Assembly (NCBI GenBank): GCA_003116975.1
Contig: BGKB01000101.1
Location: 1 to 64,000, forward strand
Direction: 5' to 3'
DNA from: Aurantiochytrium sp. KH105
Taxonomy: Eukaryota; Sar; Bigyra; Thraustochytrida; Thraustochytriidae
Length of the DNA stretch: 64,000 nucleotides
A program made the position numbers and the translations under genes. The notes below the pieces were generated by a model. It was given only the letters and a program-made list of their open reading frames with translations, did not search any database and was not told the DNA's origin. Positions 1 through 9,353 of this stretch are shown here, in pieces. The number at the start of each line of letters is the position of its first letter. Position 1 is the stretch's first letter.

Positions 1-56
1 AAGGAGGCGACGTCGCTCGAGCCTCGACGCGGCTCCGACCCGCGCGCGCGCGCAGG

Positions 57-1202
57 ATGCCCGCGGCCGCGGCGCGGGGCGGCCAGCGCGCCGCGGCGCT
101 GCGCAGCAGGCGCGCCGCGACGCAGGCCGACGACGGGAAGCCCAGCGCGGTGGACACGGGCGCGGCCAGGGAGGGCGCCCCCGCGGAGGGCGACAGGGAG
201 TGGGCCAGCCCGACGTCGGCGAGCTCGAAAGAGGGCAAGATCCGAATTATTCGCAGCAGTAGTGGCAACAATCTCGGGAAGCGGCTCACGCGGCCGCGGC
301 AGATGGTTCTGCTGGGCATTGCGCTGGCCGTCACGGCGCACAGCGTCTACTTCTTGAGCGCCAGACTTGGTCCTCGGGCTCCAATCTTTGACCTGCACAA
401 GGCACCCTTGCACGATGCCATTGGCGTGGTCTGGAGCTCGGGGTGGATCACCGCAGCGTCGACGGGTCTCGGCGCCATCCCCTTTGTGCTCGTGAACGAG
501 CTCAGTCCGCGTCTTGTGGCTGTTTGTAACGCCGTGGCTGCGGGAATGATGATGGCTGCCGCCCTGGGTCTCGTCGTGGAGGGTTGCCTGGAGGAAACGG
601 CGCCCGACACAATGTTCACGCCCATGTTGCGCGTGTTGCTGGGTCTCTATCTGGGTGTCGGCTTTGTCAAGTTGTCCAGTCACGTTGTCGGCGACGAAGT
701 AGACCCGGCCGAGGTTCTTGACGATATGTCTCGCAGCAAGTCGCGCGATATCGACACGAAACGCGCCATGGTGATCATGGCTGTCATGACCCTTCACTCC
801 TTCACCGAGGGGGTTGGCATTGGCGTTTCATATCACTCGCAGTCGCTGGGCGGCTTCATTTCAGCAACCTTGGCGGTGCACAATGTGCCAGAAGGGATTG
901 CCGTCGCCATTGTTCTCATTCCTCGGGGGTTCGGCGTCCTTGCCACGACTCTTTGGTGCATTTTTTCGAGCCTGCCGCAGCCGCTCATGGCAGTGCCCGC
1001 CTATCTATTTGTAGACTACTTTCGTTTCGTGACACCTGTGGGCTTTGGATTTTCGGCGGGCGCCATGGCCTTTGTTTCGCTCTTTGAACTCTTGAGCGAG
1101 GCACGTGAACGCCTTTCGGCACGAGAGGCGTACTCAATTATGGCTCTTGCCATGACTGTGATGGGGCTCACACAAGCCTTTTTGCGCGAGAAGACCATGT
1201 AG
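57..1202 (+). CDS. ZIP family metal-ion transporter (paralog A)
   Basis: A 381-residue multi-pass membrane protein that would import Zn2+ or another divalent cation into the cytosol. The first ~80 residues are polar, Ala/Arg-rich and probably cytosolic. Hydrophobic segments follow from about residue 85. The two ZIP signature helices are clear: HSFTEG at residue ~247 and HNVPEG at ~275, whose His and Glu residues form the binuclear metal site in characterised ZIPs. The HNVPEGIAVA form resembles the GufA/ZupT-type branch. The start is the first ATG, only 56 nt inside the window, so an upstream exon cannot be excluded. A same-strand paralog lies at 4602-5618, and their C-terminal halves are strikingly similar. 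Family assignment is firm; metal specificity and membrane location are unknown. Confidence 0.93.
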   Translation: MPAAAARGGQRAAALRSRRAATQADDGKPSAVDTGAAREGAPAEGDREWASPTSASSKEGKIRIIRSSSGNNLGKRLTRPRQMVLLGIALAVTAHSVYFLSARLGPRAPIFDLHKAPLHDAIGVVWSSGWITAASTGLGAIPFVLVNELSPRLVAVCNAVAAGMMMAAALGLVVEGCLEETAPDTMFTPMLRVLLGLYLGVGFVKLSSHVVGDEVDPAEVLDDMSRSKSRDIDTKRAMVIMAVMTLHSFTEGVGIGVSYHSQSLGGFISATLAVHNVPEGIAVAIVLIPRGFGVLATTLWCIFSSLPQPLMAVPAYLFVDYFRFVTPVGFGFSAGAMAFVSLFELLSEARERLSAREAYSIMALAMTVMGLTQAFLREKTM

Positions 1203-1637
1203 ACCAAGGTGATGCGAGGAATGCATGTCGTGTACACTAGTCGTTGCGATATTCTGCGTGCAATGTTTCGGCGTTTGCGACACGTTGTGTCTGCACTAGG
1301 CTGGGCCTAGAGGTGCACTCAAGCGCATCTTGAGAAAACTGAACCTTGTAAGGAACGCTTTCGAACGTCAAGACGCTTGAATTGAACGTAGAAGAGACGG
1401 AACCTTTTCGGTTTATGAAATCATAATATTAGTGTCAGAAGGTCTATTGCTATGGTTGCATGGCGTTTAGCATGGTCATACAAGGGACCCCCCCCCCCAC
1501 CGTTTCTTTTCACAAGACTAAAAAGTTCTTCATTTTTGCTTCGTCAGTTATCTTTTTTCTCTTTTCTTTTGTAAATTTGCACCTCGAGGAAATCAAAGGA
1601 AAGAGGACACGATGGAGGATGATGGTCATTTTGAGAA
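1203..1637. other. Convergent intergenic region
   Basis: About 435 bp between the 3' ends of the ZIP-A gene and the flavoprotein gene on the other strand. It contains a short poly-C run near 1489 and pyrimidine-rich stretches. I see no gene or RNA in it. Confidence 0.6.
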
Positions 1638-3356
1638 TCAATGACCAAACACCAAGAATCTGCTTGGTGAAAAGGCTGGCGCCTCACGCTCCAAGCCGTA
1701 GCGCAAAAAGTCCGACTCGCCCGCGTAGGAAAGCCCGTCTGCGGTTGCAAGTTGATGAGCCAAAATGCGTGCTGTACCCGCAGCCATGGTCCAGCCTACA
1801 GGTCCATGGCCTGCATTGACCCAAATGTTAGGCAGCGGGCCGGGCGCGCGACCTGTGTACGGCAGGGAGTCGGGCGTCATGGGCCTCACACCGGACCATG
1901 GCTTTGACTCCTCGGTCCATGTCATATGCGGGAAGAGCAGGCGGACGCGGGTTTTTAGAGCACTGCCGTAGCGCTCACACTGGGCCTCGGTGACCGGGGT
2001 GGAGCCGTCGCCAATGAGATCTGCAAAACCGGCAAGACGGACCGTTCCATCCTCCAAAGGAGTCAATTGGAAGCCAAGGTCGCCGCTGACGTAGTCTGCA
2101 ATGCCGGCGTGTGGGCCGTATTCCACCCCATGGAGGTCAATGCTTGCGCCACGAAGACCAACCATGGGGAGCGCCGTCATGCCGAGCTCCCGTTGCACTG
2201 CATTTGTGCTTGGGCCACAACACAGAACCACGTGGTCCGCTTCAAGCGTGCTTGTTGTCACGCCGCCAGCGTCACCCGAAGACGTTAGCACGACGCGCAG
2301 ACGTCGCGAGCCTGCTGACGTCTCGGAGACGCTGCGGATTCGCTGGCCAAAGTGGAAACGTACAGGCAGAGGCCCACGCTCGCAAAGACTGCGCACTTCT
2401 GCGGTGAATTTGCGCGCATTCGCCGTATAATCATCGAGAACAGCGACACAGCCTGGCTCCATGCCCTGCGCGATCATCTTGTCAAAATAGGATTCCAGGA
2501 AAGGAAAGGTGGAGATACACGCCTGGCATGAAAGTTGATTCCAATGCTTGAAGCCCGCACCGCTGGCCTTTTGCGCGCGCTGCACGCCTTGTTCAAGCGC
2601 CTCTTGCGAGCCGTACACCCACACGTTGTCGAATCGCAGGTCGACACTTGCGGCACGATTGGGGAACTGCGCGATGAGCGCGGATGTCGAGTCCTGGCAC
2701 AAGTGGGACAATCTGCGAAATATTGCATTTTTGGCCTCGGTTTGTTTCTGCGTGCATCCACGCACAAAGTGCGCTCCCCAGCGAATCACATCAAGACTGA
2801 GCTCTGTCGTCGACGGCAGGGCCCCCGTGGATTTGAGTGCAACGGCGTCTGGGTTGCTCGTGGAGCCTGGACCTTGCGATTGCTCATCGCCACCTTTGCG
2901 CGATGGCGCCACGAGGGTCTTGAGGTTCTTGATTGAAACCAGCGACTTGAGGGTGCTCGGGTTCGAGAGCGGGTAGGTTGACAGCAGCGTAGGGCAGAAT
3001 CTGCCAGCGTTCGCAAAGCTCGTTTCGAGCGCGACTTCCTGGCGCGCTTCGACCACCGTCACGCGCAGACCGGCCTCGCGAAGGGCGTGCGCTGTGCAGA
3101 CGCCAACGATCCCGGCCCCCACCACCACCACCTCGCGCGTGCGCTGTGCCGTTGCCGCCAGCTCCGCGCGCCGTGCCGGGTCTGCCGCCGCGGCTTTCAT
3201 GGTCGCTGTCGCTGTCGCTGCTGGTCTCCGCCTCCGTCGCCGTCTCGACGCGGTGCGGCCTGCGAGTCCGAGTCCGAGTCCTCCGCTCGGCGTTCTGCGT
3301 TTGCCACTAGCGCACTGCGGTAGTAGTATCCTCGTGTTCCACTTGGCGCGGCGCAT
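1638..3356 (-). CDS. FAD-dependent D-amino-acid dehydrogenase (DadA-like) oxidoreductase
   Basis: A DAO/DadA-superfamily flavoprotein that would oxidatively deaminate D-amino acids to 2-oxo acids. A Rossmann FAD motif (VVVGAGIVG) lies near residue 77 and is followed by a typical acidic beta-strand end. The C-terminal part has the family's second FAD-contact block (GVRPMTPDSLPYTG, then GHGPVGWTMAAGTA). The first ATG gives 572 residues with an Arg-rich, low-acidic N-terminus that could be a mitochondrial presequence. A second ATG at 3200 gives 520 residues and still keeps the whole FAD fold; I cannot decide between them. The gene sits between two ZIP transporters, with no obvious functional link. 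Fold and superfamily are certain; the D-amino-acid substrate is inferred from resemblance to bacterial DadA. Confidence 0.88.
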   Translation of the reverse strand: MRRAKWNTRILLPQCASGKRRTPSGGLGLGLAGRTASRRRRRRRPAATATATMKAAAADPARRAELAATAQRTREVVVVGAGIVGVCTAHALREAGLRVTVVEARQEVALETSFANAGRFCPTLLSTYPLSNPSTLKSLVSIKNLKTLVAPSRKGGDEQSQGPGSTSNPDAVALKSTGALPSTTELSLDVIRWGAHFVRGCTQKQTEAKNAIFRRLSHLCQDSTSALIAQFPNRAASVDLRFDNVWVYGSQEALEQGVQRAQKASGAGFKHWNQLSCQACISTFPFLESYFDKMIAQGMEPGCVAVLDDYTANARKFTAEVRSLCERGPLPVRFHFGQRIRSVSETSAGSRRLRVVLTSSGDAGGVTTSTLEADHVVLCCGPSTNAVQRELGMTALPMVGLRGASIDLHGVEYGPHAGIADYVSGDLGFQLTPLEDGTVRLAGFADLIGDGSTPVTEAQCERYGSALKTRVRLLFPHMTWTEESKPWSGVRPMTPDSLPYTGRAPGPLPNIWVNAGHGPVGWTMAAGTARILAHQLATADGLSYAGESDFLRYGLEREAPAFSPSRFLVFGH

Positions 3357-4601
3357 CGCCGCCTTCTTTGCTAGTCCCAGCGACGCGGGCTCCGAGGTGT
3401 TCCTGAGCCGAGACCTCTATCCGCACCGCTGCCACGCACGCAAGCGCGTGAGCAACTGCAAGCTGCAGCTGCTGTAGCTGCAGCAGCAGCTGACAATCGT
3501 ACGTCAAAGACTGCTGCAGCTGCTGCTGTTGCAGCCCGGAATAACGTGAAGGTGGCACGTGCCGGCCGGGGTCAGTCGGGACCACGCTCCGCTCTCGCCT
3601 CTCTCCGCCTTTGCGCCTCCTCTCCTTCGCAGGAGCAGAGACCGCGCTCGCCTCGCTGCCAGCCGACCAGCCAGGCAACTGTCCGCCTGGACGCGCCACG
3701 TTGCGGCGGGCAGCAGCAGCAGCAGCAGCAGCAGCAGCTGCAGAGCGCGGCGAGGTCTTGCCCTGCGGGCGTGCATGCATGCGAGTGCCGACCGGGTAAT
3801 GATCGAAGGCGGAAACAACGAGCAAGCAAGCAAGCAAGCGTCGGGCCGGGGCGCCATCTTGGACCCATGCCGGCAGCCGCCGCCGGCAGCGCGCGCCCGC
3901 GCAGACCCGCGCGGCGCGGACTCGCATGCGGTCTTCGTCGGCACGCCGCGCTGCGCCGAAGAAGGGCCCTTTCTGCGCACGCTCAGCCGCGGCACGGGCA
4001 TCACGACCCGAAGGCGAGGCGGAGCGGAGCGTTGACGAGCTGGCTGCCTCGCAAGTGGAGAATGGGCGGCGCGCAAGTGGCGAGTTTCGCGGCCGCAAAG
4101 TGGGGAATAGCCGGCGCAAGTCGAAGAGAGGCGGCCGGCCGGCCGCCTAGACAGAGAGAAGAAAGAGCGGCAGACCGGAATCGCAGCGCCGCGCGGAGGC
4201 AGCTCGCGCAGCGCAGGCACGCCGGAGCGCGCGCGCCACCGCCCTCCCTCCCTGCAGGCGGCGCGCCCCTCCCCTTTCCTTGCTTCTACGCGGTCCCTTC
4301 CCTCGCGTGGAGCGGGCTGCGCAGCGCCGGGACGCAGAGGCCGCCGGCCGGACGCAAGGCGTCGACTCTTTTTGGCCTTTGCCTTTCGCACTTGGCCTCT
4401 ACTTCGTCGAGCGGCCGGACGCGGTCAAGGCGCGGCGCTGCTCCAGCAGTGGAGAGCGCGCAGACCGTGGCCGGAGATTGCGCTGCGGAAGCACGAAGAC
4501 CTCTCGTCGCGAAGTGACGGGAAGCAAAGAAAAAAGCGAAGAACAAGGAGAAGAGGAAGACGAAGAAGCACGAGGAGGGCGACGAGGTGAGGCCGGCCAG
4601 C
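3357..4601. other. GC-rich divergent intergenic region with CAG/CTG runs
   Basis: About 1.2 kb separating the divergently transcribed flavoprotein and ZIP-B genes, so it should hold both promoters. It contains CAG/CTG-rich tracts (3462-3535 and an uninterrupted CAG run around 3711-3738) and long Arg/Ala-rich overlapping ORFs on both strands. I treat these ORFs as composition artefacts because none shows a recognisable domain. Confidence 0.55.
3711..3738. repeat. CAG trinucleotide microsatellite
   Basis: An uninterrupted run of about nine CAG units in the divergent intergenic region, preceded by interrupted CAG/CTG tracts at 3462-3535. Confidence 0.85.
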
Positions 4602-5618
4602 ATGGCCGTCCTGCAGTCGACCATGCCAAACCCACAAGACCCCGAGCTGCCCAGGCGATTGGGAGCAAGAATGACAGATGATCACAGTTCCACCTCGAAC
4701 ACCACCACGACGAAGGTGATCGAATTGGGGCCCAGAGATTTGGAGGAGGGCAAAAGTCAAAGACCAAGTTCTGGAGTGTTAGAGAACGCCTGGCAGTTCA
4801 TGCTGCTGTTCCTCGCGGGCCTTCTCACCGTCCATAGCGTTAACGTCTTGCAAAGAGATGAAACGGAAGGCGTCATGCTCGTGTGGAGCTCTGCGTGGGT
4901 GACGGCCGCGTGCTCGGCTCTAGGCGTGGTTCCATTCTTTTTTATCAGAGACCTCGAATGCGTGGCTGGCGCGGGCAACGCGCTCGCCGCAGGCGTCATG
5001 ACGGCGGCCTCGCTCGGGCTTCTCGCAGAGGGACTCATGGAGCCCACCACACCCGACACGGCCTTTGAGCCTTCGATCAAGGTCCTTGTTGGCATGTATT
5101 TAGGTGTTGGCTTTATGAAAGCGTCGGAGCGTCTCATCACCGAGAAGGAGGCCGTCGACTTAGCAGAAGCCAAGAGCTGGCGAAGGGCTGTTGTCATTAT
5201 GATGGCCATGACCTTTCATGCTTTTGCAGAGGGCGTGGGCATCGGCGTTGCGTTTAGAACTCACACGCTCGGATCCGTCGTCAGTCTTTCCCTCGCACTG
5301 CACAATGTTCCAGAGGGGATTGCCGTTGCGGTGGTGCTCATTCCGCGAGGCTTCTCATCAGTTGCGACTGCGCTCATGTGCATTCTGTCAAGCATTCCGC
5401 AACCGCTCATGGCCGTGCCGGCTTTCATCTTTGTGGATTCCTTTGCATCGATTATTCCCATTGGTTTTGGTTTTGCTTCCAGCGCTATGCTCATGGTGTC
5501 GACGCTCGAGCTCATGCCCGAGGCGCTTGCTGCGATCAGCGCTTGCAGGGCCTACTCCATCATGTTTTGTTCTATGCTGGCTATGTGCGCGCTTCAGGTC
5601 GTCATTCGCACCATGTAA
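4602..5618 (+). CDS. ZIP family metal-ion transporter (paralog B)
   Basis: A 338-residue ZIP transporter, paralogous to the gene at 57-1202. The reading frame is open from a GTG at 4587, but the first ATG is at 4602; another in-frame ATG is at 4623. The metal-site helices are HAFAEG at residue ~206 and HNVPEG at ~234, followed by the same IPRGF and SSxPQPLMAVPA segments seen in paralog A. The N-terminus is shorter and differs in sequence, so the paralogs may differ in targeting or regulation. Both genes lie on the plus strand about 3.4 kb apart, with the flavoprotein gene between them on the opposite strand. Family assignment is firm; substrate is unknown. Confidence 0.93.
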   Translation: MAVLQSTMPNPQDPELPRRLGARMTDDHSSTSNTTTTKVIELGPRDLEEGKSQRPSSGVLENAWQFMLLFLAGLLTVHSVNVLQRDETEGVMLVWSSAWVTAACSALGVVPFFFIRDLECVAGAGNALAAGVMTAASLGLLAEGLMEPTTPDTAFEPSIKVLVGMYLGVGFMKASERLITEKEAVDLAEAKSWRRAVVIMMAMTFHAFAEGVGIGVAFRTHTLGSVVSLSLALHNVPEGIAVAVVLIPRGFSSVATALMCILSSIPQPLMAVPAFIFVDSFASIIPIGFGFASSAMLMVSTLELMPEALAAISACRAYSIMFCSMLAMCALQVVIRTM

Positions 5619-6124
5619 AATCTGCGTCGTGTCGCTCTTCATAGTTTGGAGCCCCAACTTCTTGTAGCTTGTTTTGATAGATGGTTCATTCACGTCGCCT
5701 CTCGTTTTAGTGCACTGGAGCGAAATGTTGAGTCCCCAACAAGAACAAGAATGACGCCACACGCTTCACAATGCGCATGATGGCAACTTTGAACTAACTC
5801 CCCCTCCCCCCGGACCCTGCCTGATTTTGTATTTTTTCATTTCGTAAAGACGCTTACAAACACAAGACTTTTCTCTCTCCTTGGTGTTCCTTCCTCCTCA
5901 TGTTCTTGCTTGCATTGCAGTTCTGTTGTAAGACCAGAAATCCCTTTTGTCCTGCCATGATCATCCGCACTCGCTCCAACAAACCTTTGGAACGTCTTCA
6001 ACACATCAATTTATTATTATTTTTTGGGGGGGGGGGGGGGGAAGGGAAAAATTCAACGCAGTCATGAGGAGGAAAGCGAAACGTCGATCATCTACGGTAA
6101 AATACGATATCGCAGCGTCAGAGT
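5619..6124. other. Convergent intergenic region with poly-G tract
   Basis: About 500 bp between two convergent gene ends. It carries a run of 16 G at 6026-6041 flanked by a T-rich stretch. No gene is seen. Confidence 0.6.
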
Positions 6125-7009
6125 CTAGGCAGGAATTTGACCTTGCAGCAAAAGCTCAAAGGTGTCGACGAGCTCCGGTGCCTCCGCTTCTCGTAACAAT
6201 ACGGCTGCAGTGGCAACGACATCCTCGCGTGTCACGTGTCCGCGATTGAGCTCTTTCATGCTCGAGAGCAGCTGCGCAAACTGATCCTCGGAAAGAAGCG
6301 TGCGCGCCTTGCCAAAGAACTCGCGCCCGCGTCGCGAGAGCTCTTCAGGATCGACCGAACCATGAGGTGAGACTGGAATCGTTGGTGACTTGGACTTTGA
6401 AGCACGTCCCAATGAAGTTGCCGAGGAGTATGAAAGCGACAATGGCGAGCTAGGTGCGGTCGTAGATACACGTGGAGCAGTACGCCCTAGCGTATGCGGG
6501 TATGCAGATTGTCTTGCGCTCAGTCGCTCGTCAATCTCGGCGAGCAGCTCGGCGTGATGATTTGTTGATTCTGTTTCGAGGTGGACGAGCTCTGGCGGTC
6601 GCAGTCGTCCATTATGTGCAAGGTGTCGCCCCCGGCTTGTAGCAGGACCTTCGCGTTGACGTGGACTCCATGTATGACTATTTGTTTCCCCTATTCGGTA
6701 TCGGTATGGATCCTTGAGCCCGCGCGGACTGTGCTGATCGATCGTTCCGGGCAATGGAGGAGGCCGCGACGATGCGACCGAGGTCGACGAGGATGTTGAT
6801 GCCGACCGCGAGGGCCGCGCGTGAGTCATTTGTGCAAGCAACGCGTTACGCTCTTCCACGAGGCGTCTGTTTTCCTCGACAAGTCTGTCAACAACGCCTT
6901 GGTGTTCTCTGCGCACGGCCTCGACTTCTTGGGCGTGGATCTCACGCTCGTTGGCGAGCTCCTCTTCGAAAGCCTGCCGCACGTGCTCGAGCGCCGCCTC
7001 GAGTGCCAT
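6125..7009 (-). CDS. At4g15545-like coiled-coil protein
   Basis: A 294-residue protein of unknown function. The frame is open from a TTG at 7036, but the first ATG is at 7009 and gives MALEAALEHV. Residues ~1-60 form an acidic/basic heptad-like coiled coil with many Glu and Arg. The middle (~65-205) is Ser/Pro-rich and probably disordered. The last ~75 residues (RRGREFFGKARTLLSEDQF, then MKELN, TREDVV and a final LL) match from memory the conserved C-terminal module of the plant protein family called 'uncharacterized At4g15545'. The gene is divergent from the IQ protein gene, with 313 bp between the starts. Biochemical role is unknown. Confidence 0.8.
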   Translation of the reverse strand: MALEAALEHVRQAFEEELANEREIHAQEVEAVRREHQGVVDRLVEENRRLVEERNALLAQMTHARPSRSASTSSSTSVASSRPPPLPGTIDQHSPRGLKDPYRYRIGETNSHTWSPRQREGPATSRGRHLAHNGRLRPPELVHLETESTNHHAELLAEIDERLSARQSAYPHTLGRTAPRVSTTAPSSPLSLSYSSATSLGRASKSKSPTIPVSPHGSVDPEELSRRGREFFGKARTLLSEDQFAQLLSSMKELNRGHVTREDVVATAAVLLREAEAPELVDTFELLLQGQIPA

Positions 7010-7322
7010 CGTTCGGAGCGAGCGCCGCAAACGCAACGCCCTCGCGCCCCGGGCCCTCGTCTCGCCTCGCCTTGGCTCACGTCACGGTTGGAGTTTTACA
7101 AATGGGCTCGGTTCACCTCTTCTCACCGCTTCTCACCCAGCCGTTGAACACAGGCAAAGCCTGAGCAGAGCCGCCTGAGGCGGTAAGACAGACCGTAGGA
7201 GACCTTTCTTAGACGTGACGCGCTCGCTCGTGTAGGACGACAACGCCGGTGTTGAAGCTTATTCCGACAACGGGCGACCTCAGGGTTGGCGCACGGGACG
7301 TTTTGCGAGCAAATTCAAAAGC
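7010..7322. promoter_or_regulatory. Shared divergent promoter region
   Basis: 313 bp between the start codons of two divergent genes (minus-strand coiled-coil, plus-strand IQ protein), so it must contain both promoters unless transcripts overlap. I could not identify a specific core element. Confidence 0.5.
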
Positions 7323-8708
7323 ATGGCCCTCACGCGCCTCGATCTTGATGAGCTGCTCCGGTTCGAGTCCCAGCGAGCCCAGGACCTGGCCACGCTGCTC
7401 TCCGGCGGCGACAAGCTTGCCGACCAGGAGCGGCAAAAGTGCATGCTTCGAGAAAGGTGGCGCAGACAACATGAAGACCTTACGTTGGAAAAATGCTCGC
7501 CAGAAGCCATGGGCCGACTCGACGCGAGTGTGTTGCAGTCGCTCAAGCAGCACGTCAAGGCTTCGACCGGGACGCGAATCGAGGAGGGCTTCGTGCCACT
7601 AGCATCGTCATCATCGTCAGCAGCAGCAGCAGCAGTAGCAGTGCGGAGATCGTCCGTCGCTGCTATATCGCCAGGACTCGATGACCTGACGTGTCTGCGA
7701 TGCTGGCCGCATCTCTCTGCACAGGGCGACTCAGAGGAAGAAGGACTTTTGGTTTTGGTACGCACGGCCCGCGAGTTTATGGATAAAGTCTTGCAAGGCA
7801 ATCGGGATCCAGGACCAAAACCTGGCGTTGCGTGGGAGCAACGTTGGCGCCATCGCGCTGAGCGCTTGAAGAGACAGTACAGTGCACAGGTTCTTCAAGG
7901 TAACATTCGAGGTTTTCTCGCACGTATCAAGCTCCACAAAATTGCTGCAGTGACTTGTATTGCAAGGTGGTGGCTTCGTCGCGCTCGACAAAACGCGCGA
8001 GTGCACGATCTTAAAGTCTTGATGCGCGTTCGCACATTGCAACGTTATTGGAGAAAAGTTTTATTGCGCAAACGAACGCGCTCAGACGTCAAGGTAAGCG
8101 TCACGCCAGATTCCGAGTCAGCTGTTATTCATATGCAGAGACTCGTTCGTGGTTGGCGCGCACGGCGCGTACTCTATCAGCGTCAACGTTGGGAGCGCAG
8201 GCAGCTTGCAGAAGCTCGTCTTTCGCGCGCGTGGAGGTCAACGCGGCATCGTCTTGCCGACAGGGCGAATGCAGGAGTTCTCGCAGACCTCGCGGCCTCG
8301 GAACTCTCCTTGGCAAAGGATTCCTTGGAAATGGAGGCGCTCAAGATTGCAGAACGCGACGCATGTGCTCAGCAAGTTCGCGCCTACGAAAAACGTATTG
8401 GTCATCATCTGCGGCGGGCTAAGCTTCCACCAGGCTGGGTTCTTTCCGAAGAGGAAACTGACGATTCTGCGTCAAGTGGTGATGCGCGTGTAGAGGACGG
8501 CCGTGCGAATCGCAATCGGTACTTGAACCTCAAGTCAGGCCAGCTCGTCGATAAGCACCCAAACTTGACCAAGCTCGACGAACTCAAGATGAAGGCGCGG
8601 CGCGGCGCGGATCGGGCGCTGCAAATGCGCCTTGAGGAGCTTGACGCCCTCAAGGCTGCAATTCGGATGCAGCATGTTGCACTTGTCGAGCAAACAATGA
8701 GATTGTAG
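7323..8708 (+). CDS. IQ-motif coiled-coil protein with WW-like segment
   Basis: A 461-residue basic protein. At least two IQ-type calmodulin-binding motifs are visible: VLQGNIRGFLARIKLHK near residue ~190 and IHMQRLVRGWRARRVLYQ near ~270. Further Trp/Arg-rich helices lie between them. A Ser/Ala run (~95-110) is low complexity. Near residue ~374 LPPGW starts a segment followed by RYLNLKSGQLVDKHPNL, which resembles a divergent WW fold (GW ... YxN ... G ... HP). The C-terminus is a charged helix. Proteins of this type are often axonemal or centrosomal, and a flagellar EF-hand candidate is the next gene, but localisation is inference. The start is the first ATG. Confidence 0.8.
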   Translation: MALTRLDLDELLRFESQRAQDLATLLSGGDKLADQERQKCMLRERWRRQHEDLTLEKCSPEAMGRLDASVLQSLKQHVKASTGTRIEEGFVPLASSSSSAAAAAVAVRRSSVAAISPGLDDLTCLRCWPHLSAQGDSEEEGLLVLVRTAREFMDKVLQGNRDPGPKPGVAWEQRWRHRAERLKRQYSAQVLQGNIRGFLARIKLHKIAAVTCIARWWLRRARQNARVHDLKVLMRVRTLQRYWRKVLLRKRTRSDVKVSVTPDSESAVIHMQRLVRGWRARRVLYQRQRWERRQLAEARLSRAWRSTRHRLADRANAGVLADLAASELSLAKDSLEMEALKIAERDACAQQVRAYEKRIGHHLRRAKLPPGWVLSEEETDDSASSGDARVEDGRANRNRYLNLKSGQLVDKHPNLTKLDELKMKARRGADRALQMRLEELDALKAAIRMQHVALVEQTMRL

Positions 8709-8715
8709 TCTTGTA

Positions 8716-9353
8716 AAAAGTCTGAGACGGCTTGGCCAATAACAAAAAGACAGCAACGCGTGCGCGGACATGCTATCTGAATCATGGAGTCAACACAAAA
8801 GGGAAAGCTTTGATTACACTTTTTGACTTTGTAAGACGAGGTTCCATAGAAGTACCAGCCTGTCCGACACAACCTAATCAATAAGAAGAAACAAAAAGAC
8901 GACAACGTGTGCGTGGACATGCTGTCTGAATCATGGAGTCAACACAAAAGGGAAAGCTTTGACTATACTTTTTGATTTTATAAGACGAGATTCCGTAGAA
9001 GTACCAGCCGACAATGAGAATGCAGTGTTGGAAAGAGTTCGACACGACTTGGCCAATAAGAAGAAACAGAAAGACGACAACGTGTGCATGGACATACTGT
9101 CTGAATCATGGAGTCAACACAAAAGGAAAAGCTTTGATTATACTTTTCAATTTTGTAAGACGAGGCTCATGGGAGTGCCAGCAAACAATGAGAATGTAAT
9201 GTTGTAGAAATTCCGACACGACTTGGTCAATAAGAAGAAACAGAAAGACGACAACGTGTGCATGGACATACTGTCTGAATCATGGAGTCAACACAAAAGG
9301 GAAGCTTTGATTATACTTTTTGATTTTAAGACGAGGTTCCATGGGAATGCCGA
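8716..9353. repeat. Four tandem degenerate repeats of the EF-hand gene's 3' end
   Basis: Four copies of a unit of about 150-175 bp. The shared core ATCATGGAGTCAACACAAAA starts at 8781, 8930, 9105 and 9279, giving spacings of 149, 175 and 174 bp. The last copy contains the stop codon and final codons of the minus-strand EF-hand gene; the other three lie beyond it, so they look like tandem copies of that gene's 3' end and 3' UTR. Copies differ by scattered substitutions and small indels. Confidence 0.9.

Noticed and set aside
3307-4519. Overlapping Arg/Ala-rich ORFs on both strands
   Set aside because: All frames are open because of GC content; none has a domain and the region fits a divergent promoter.
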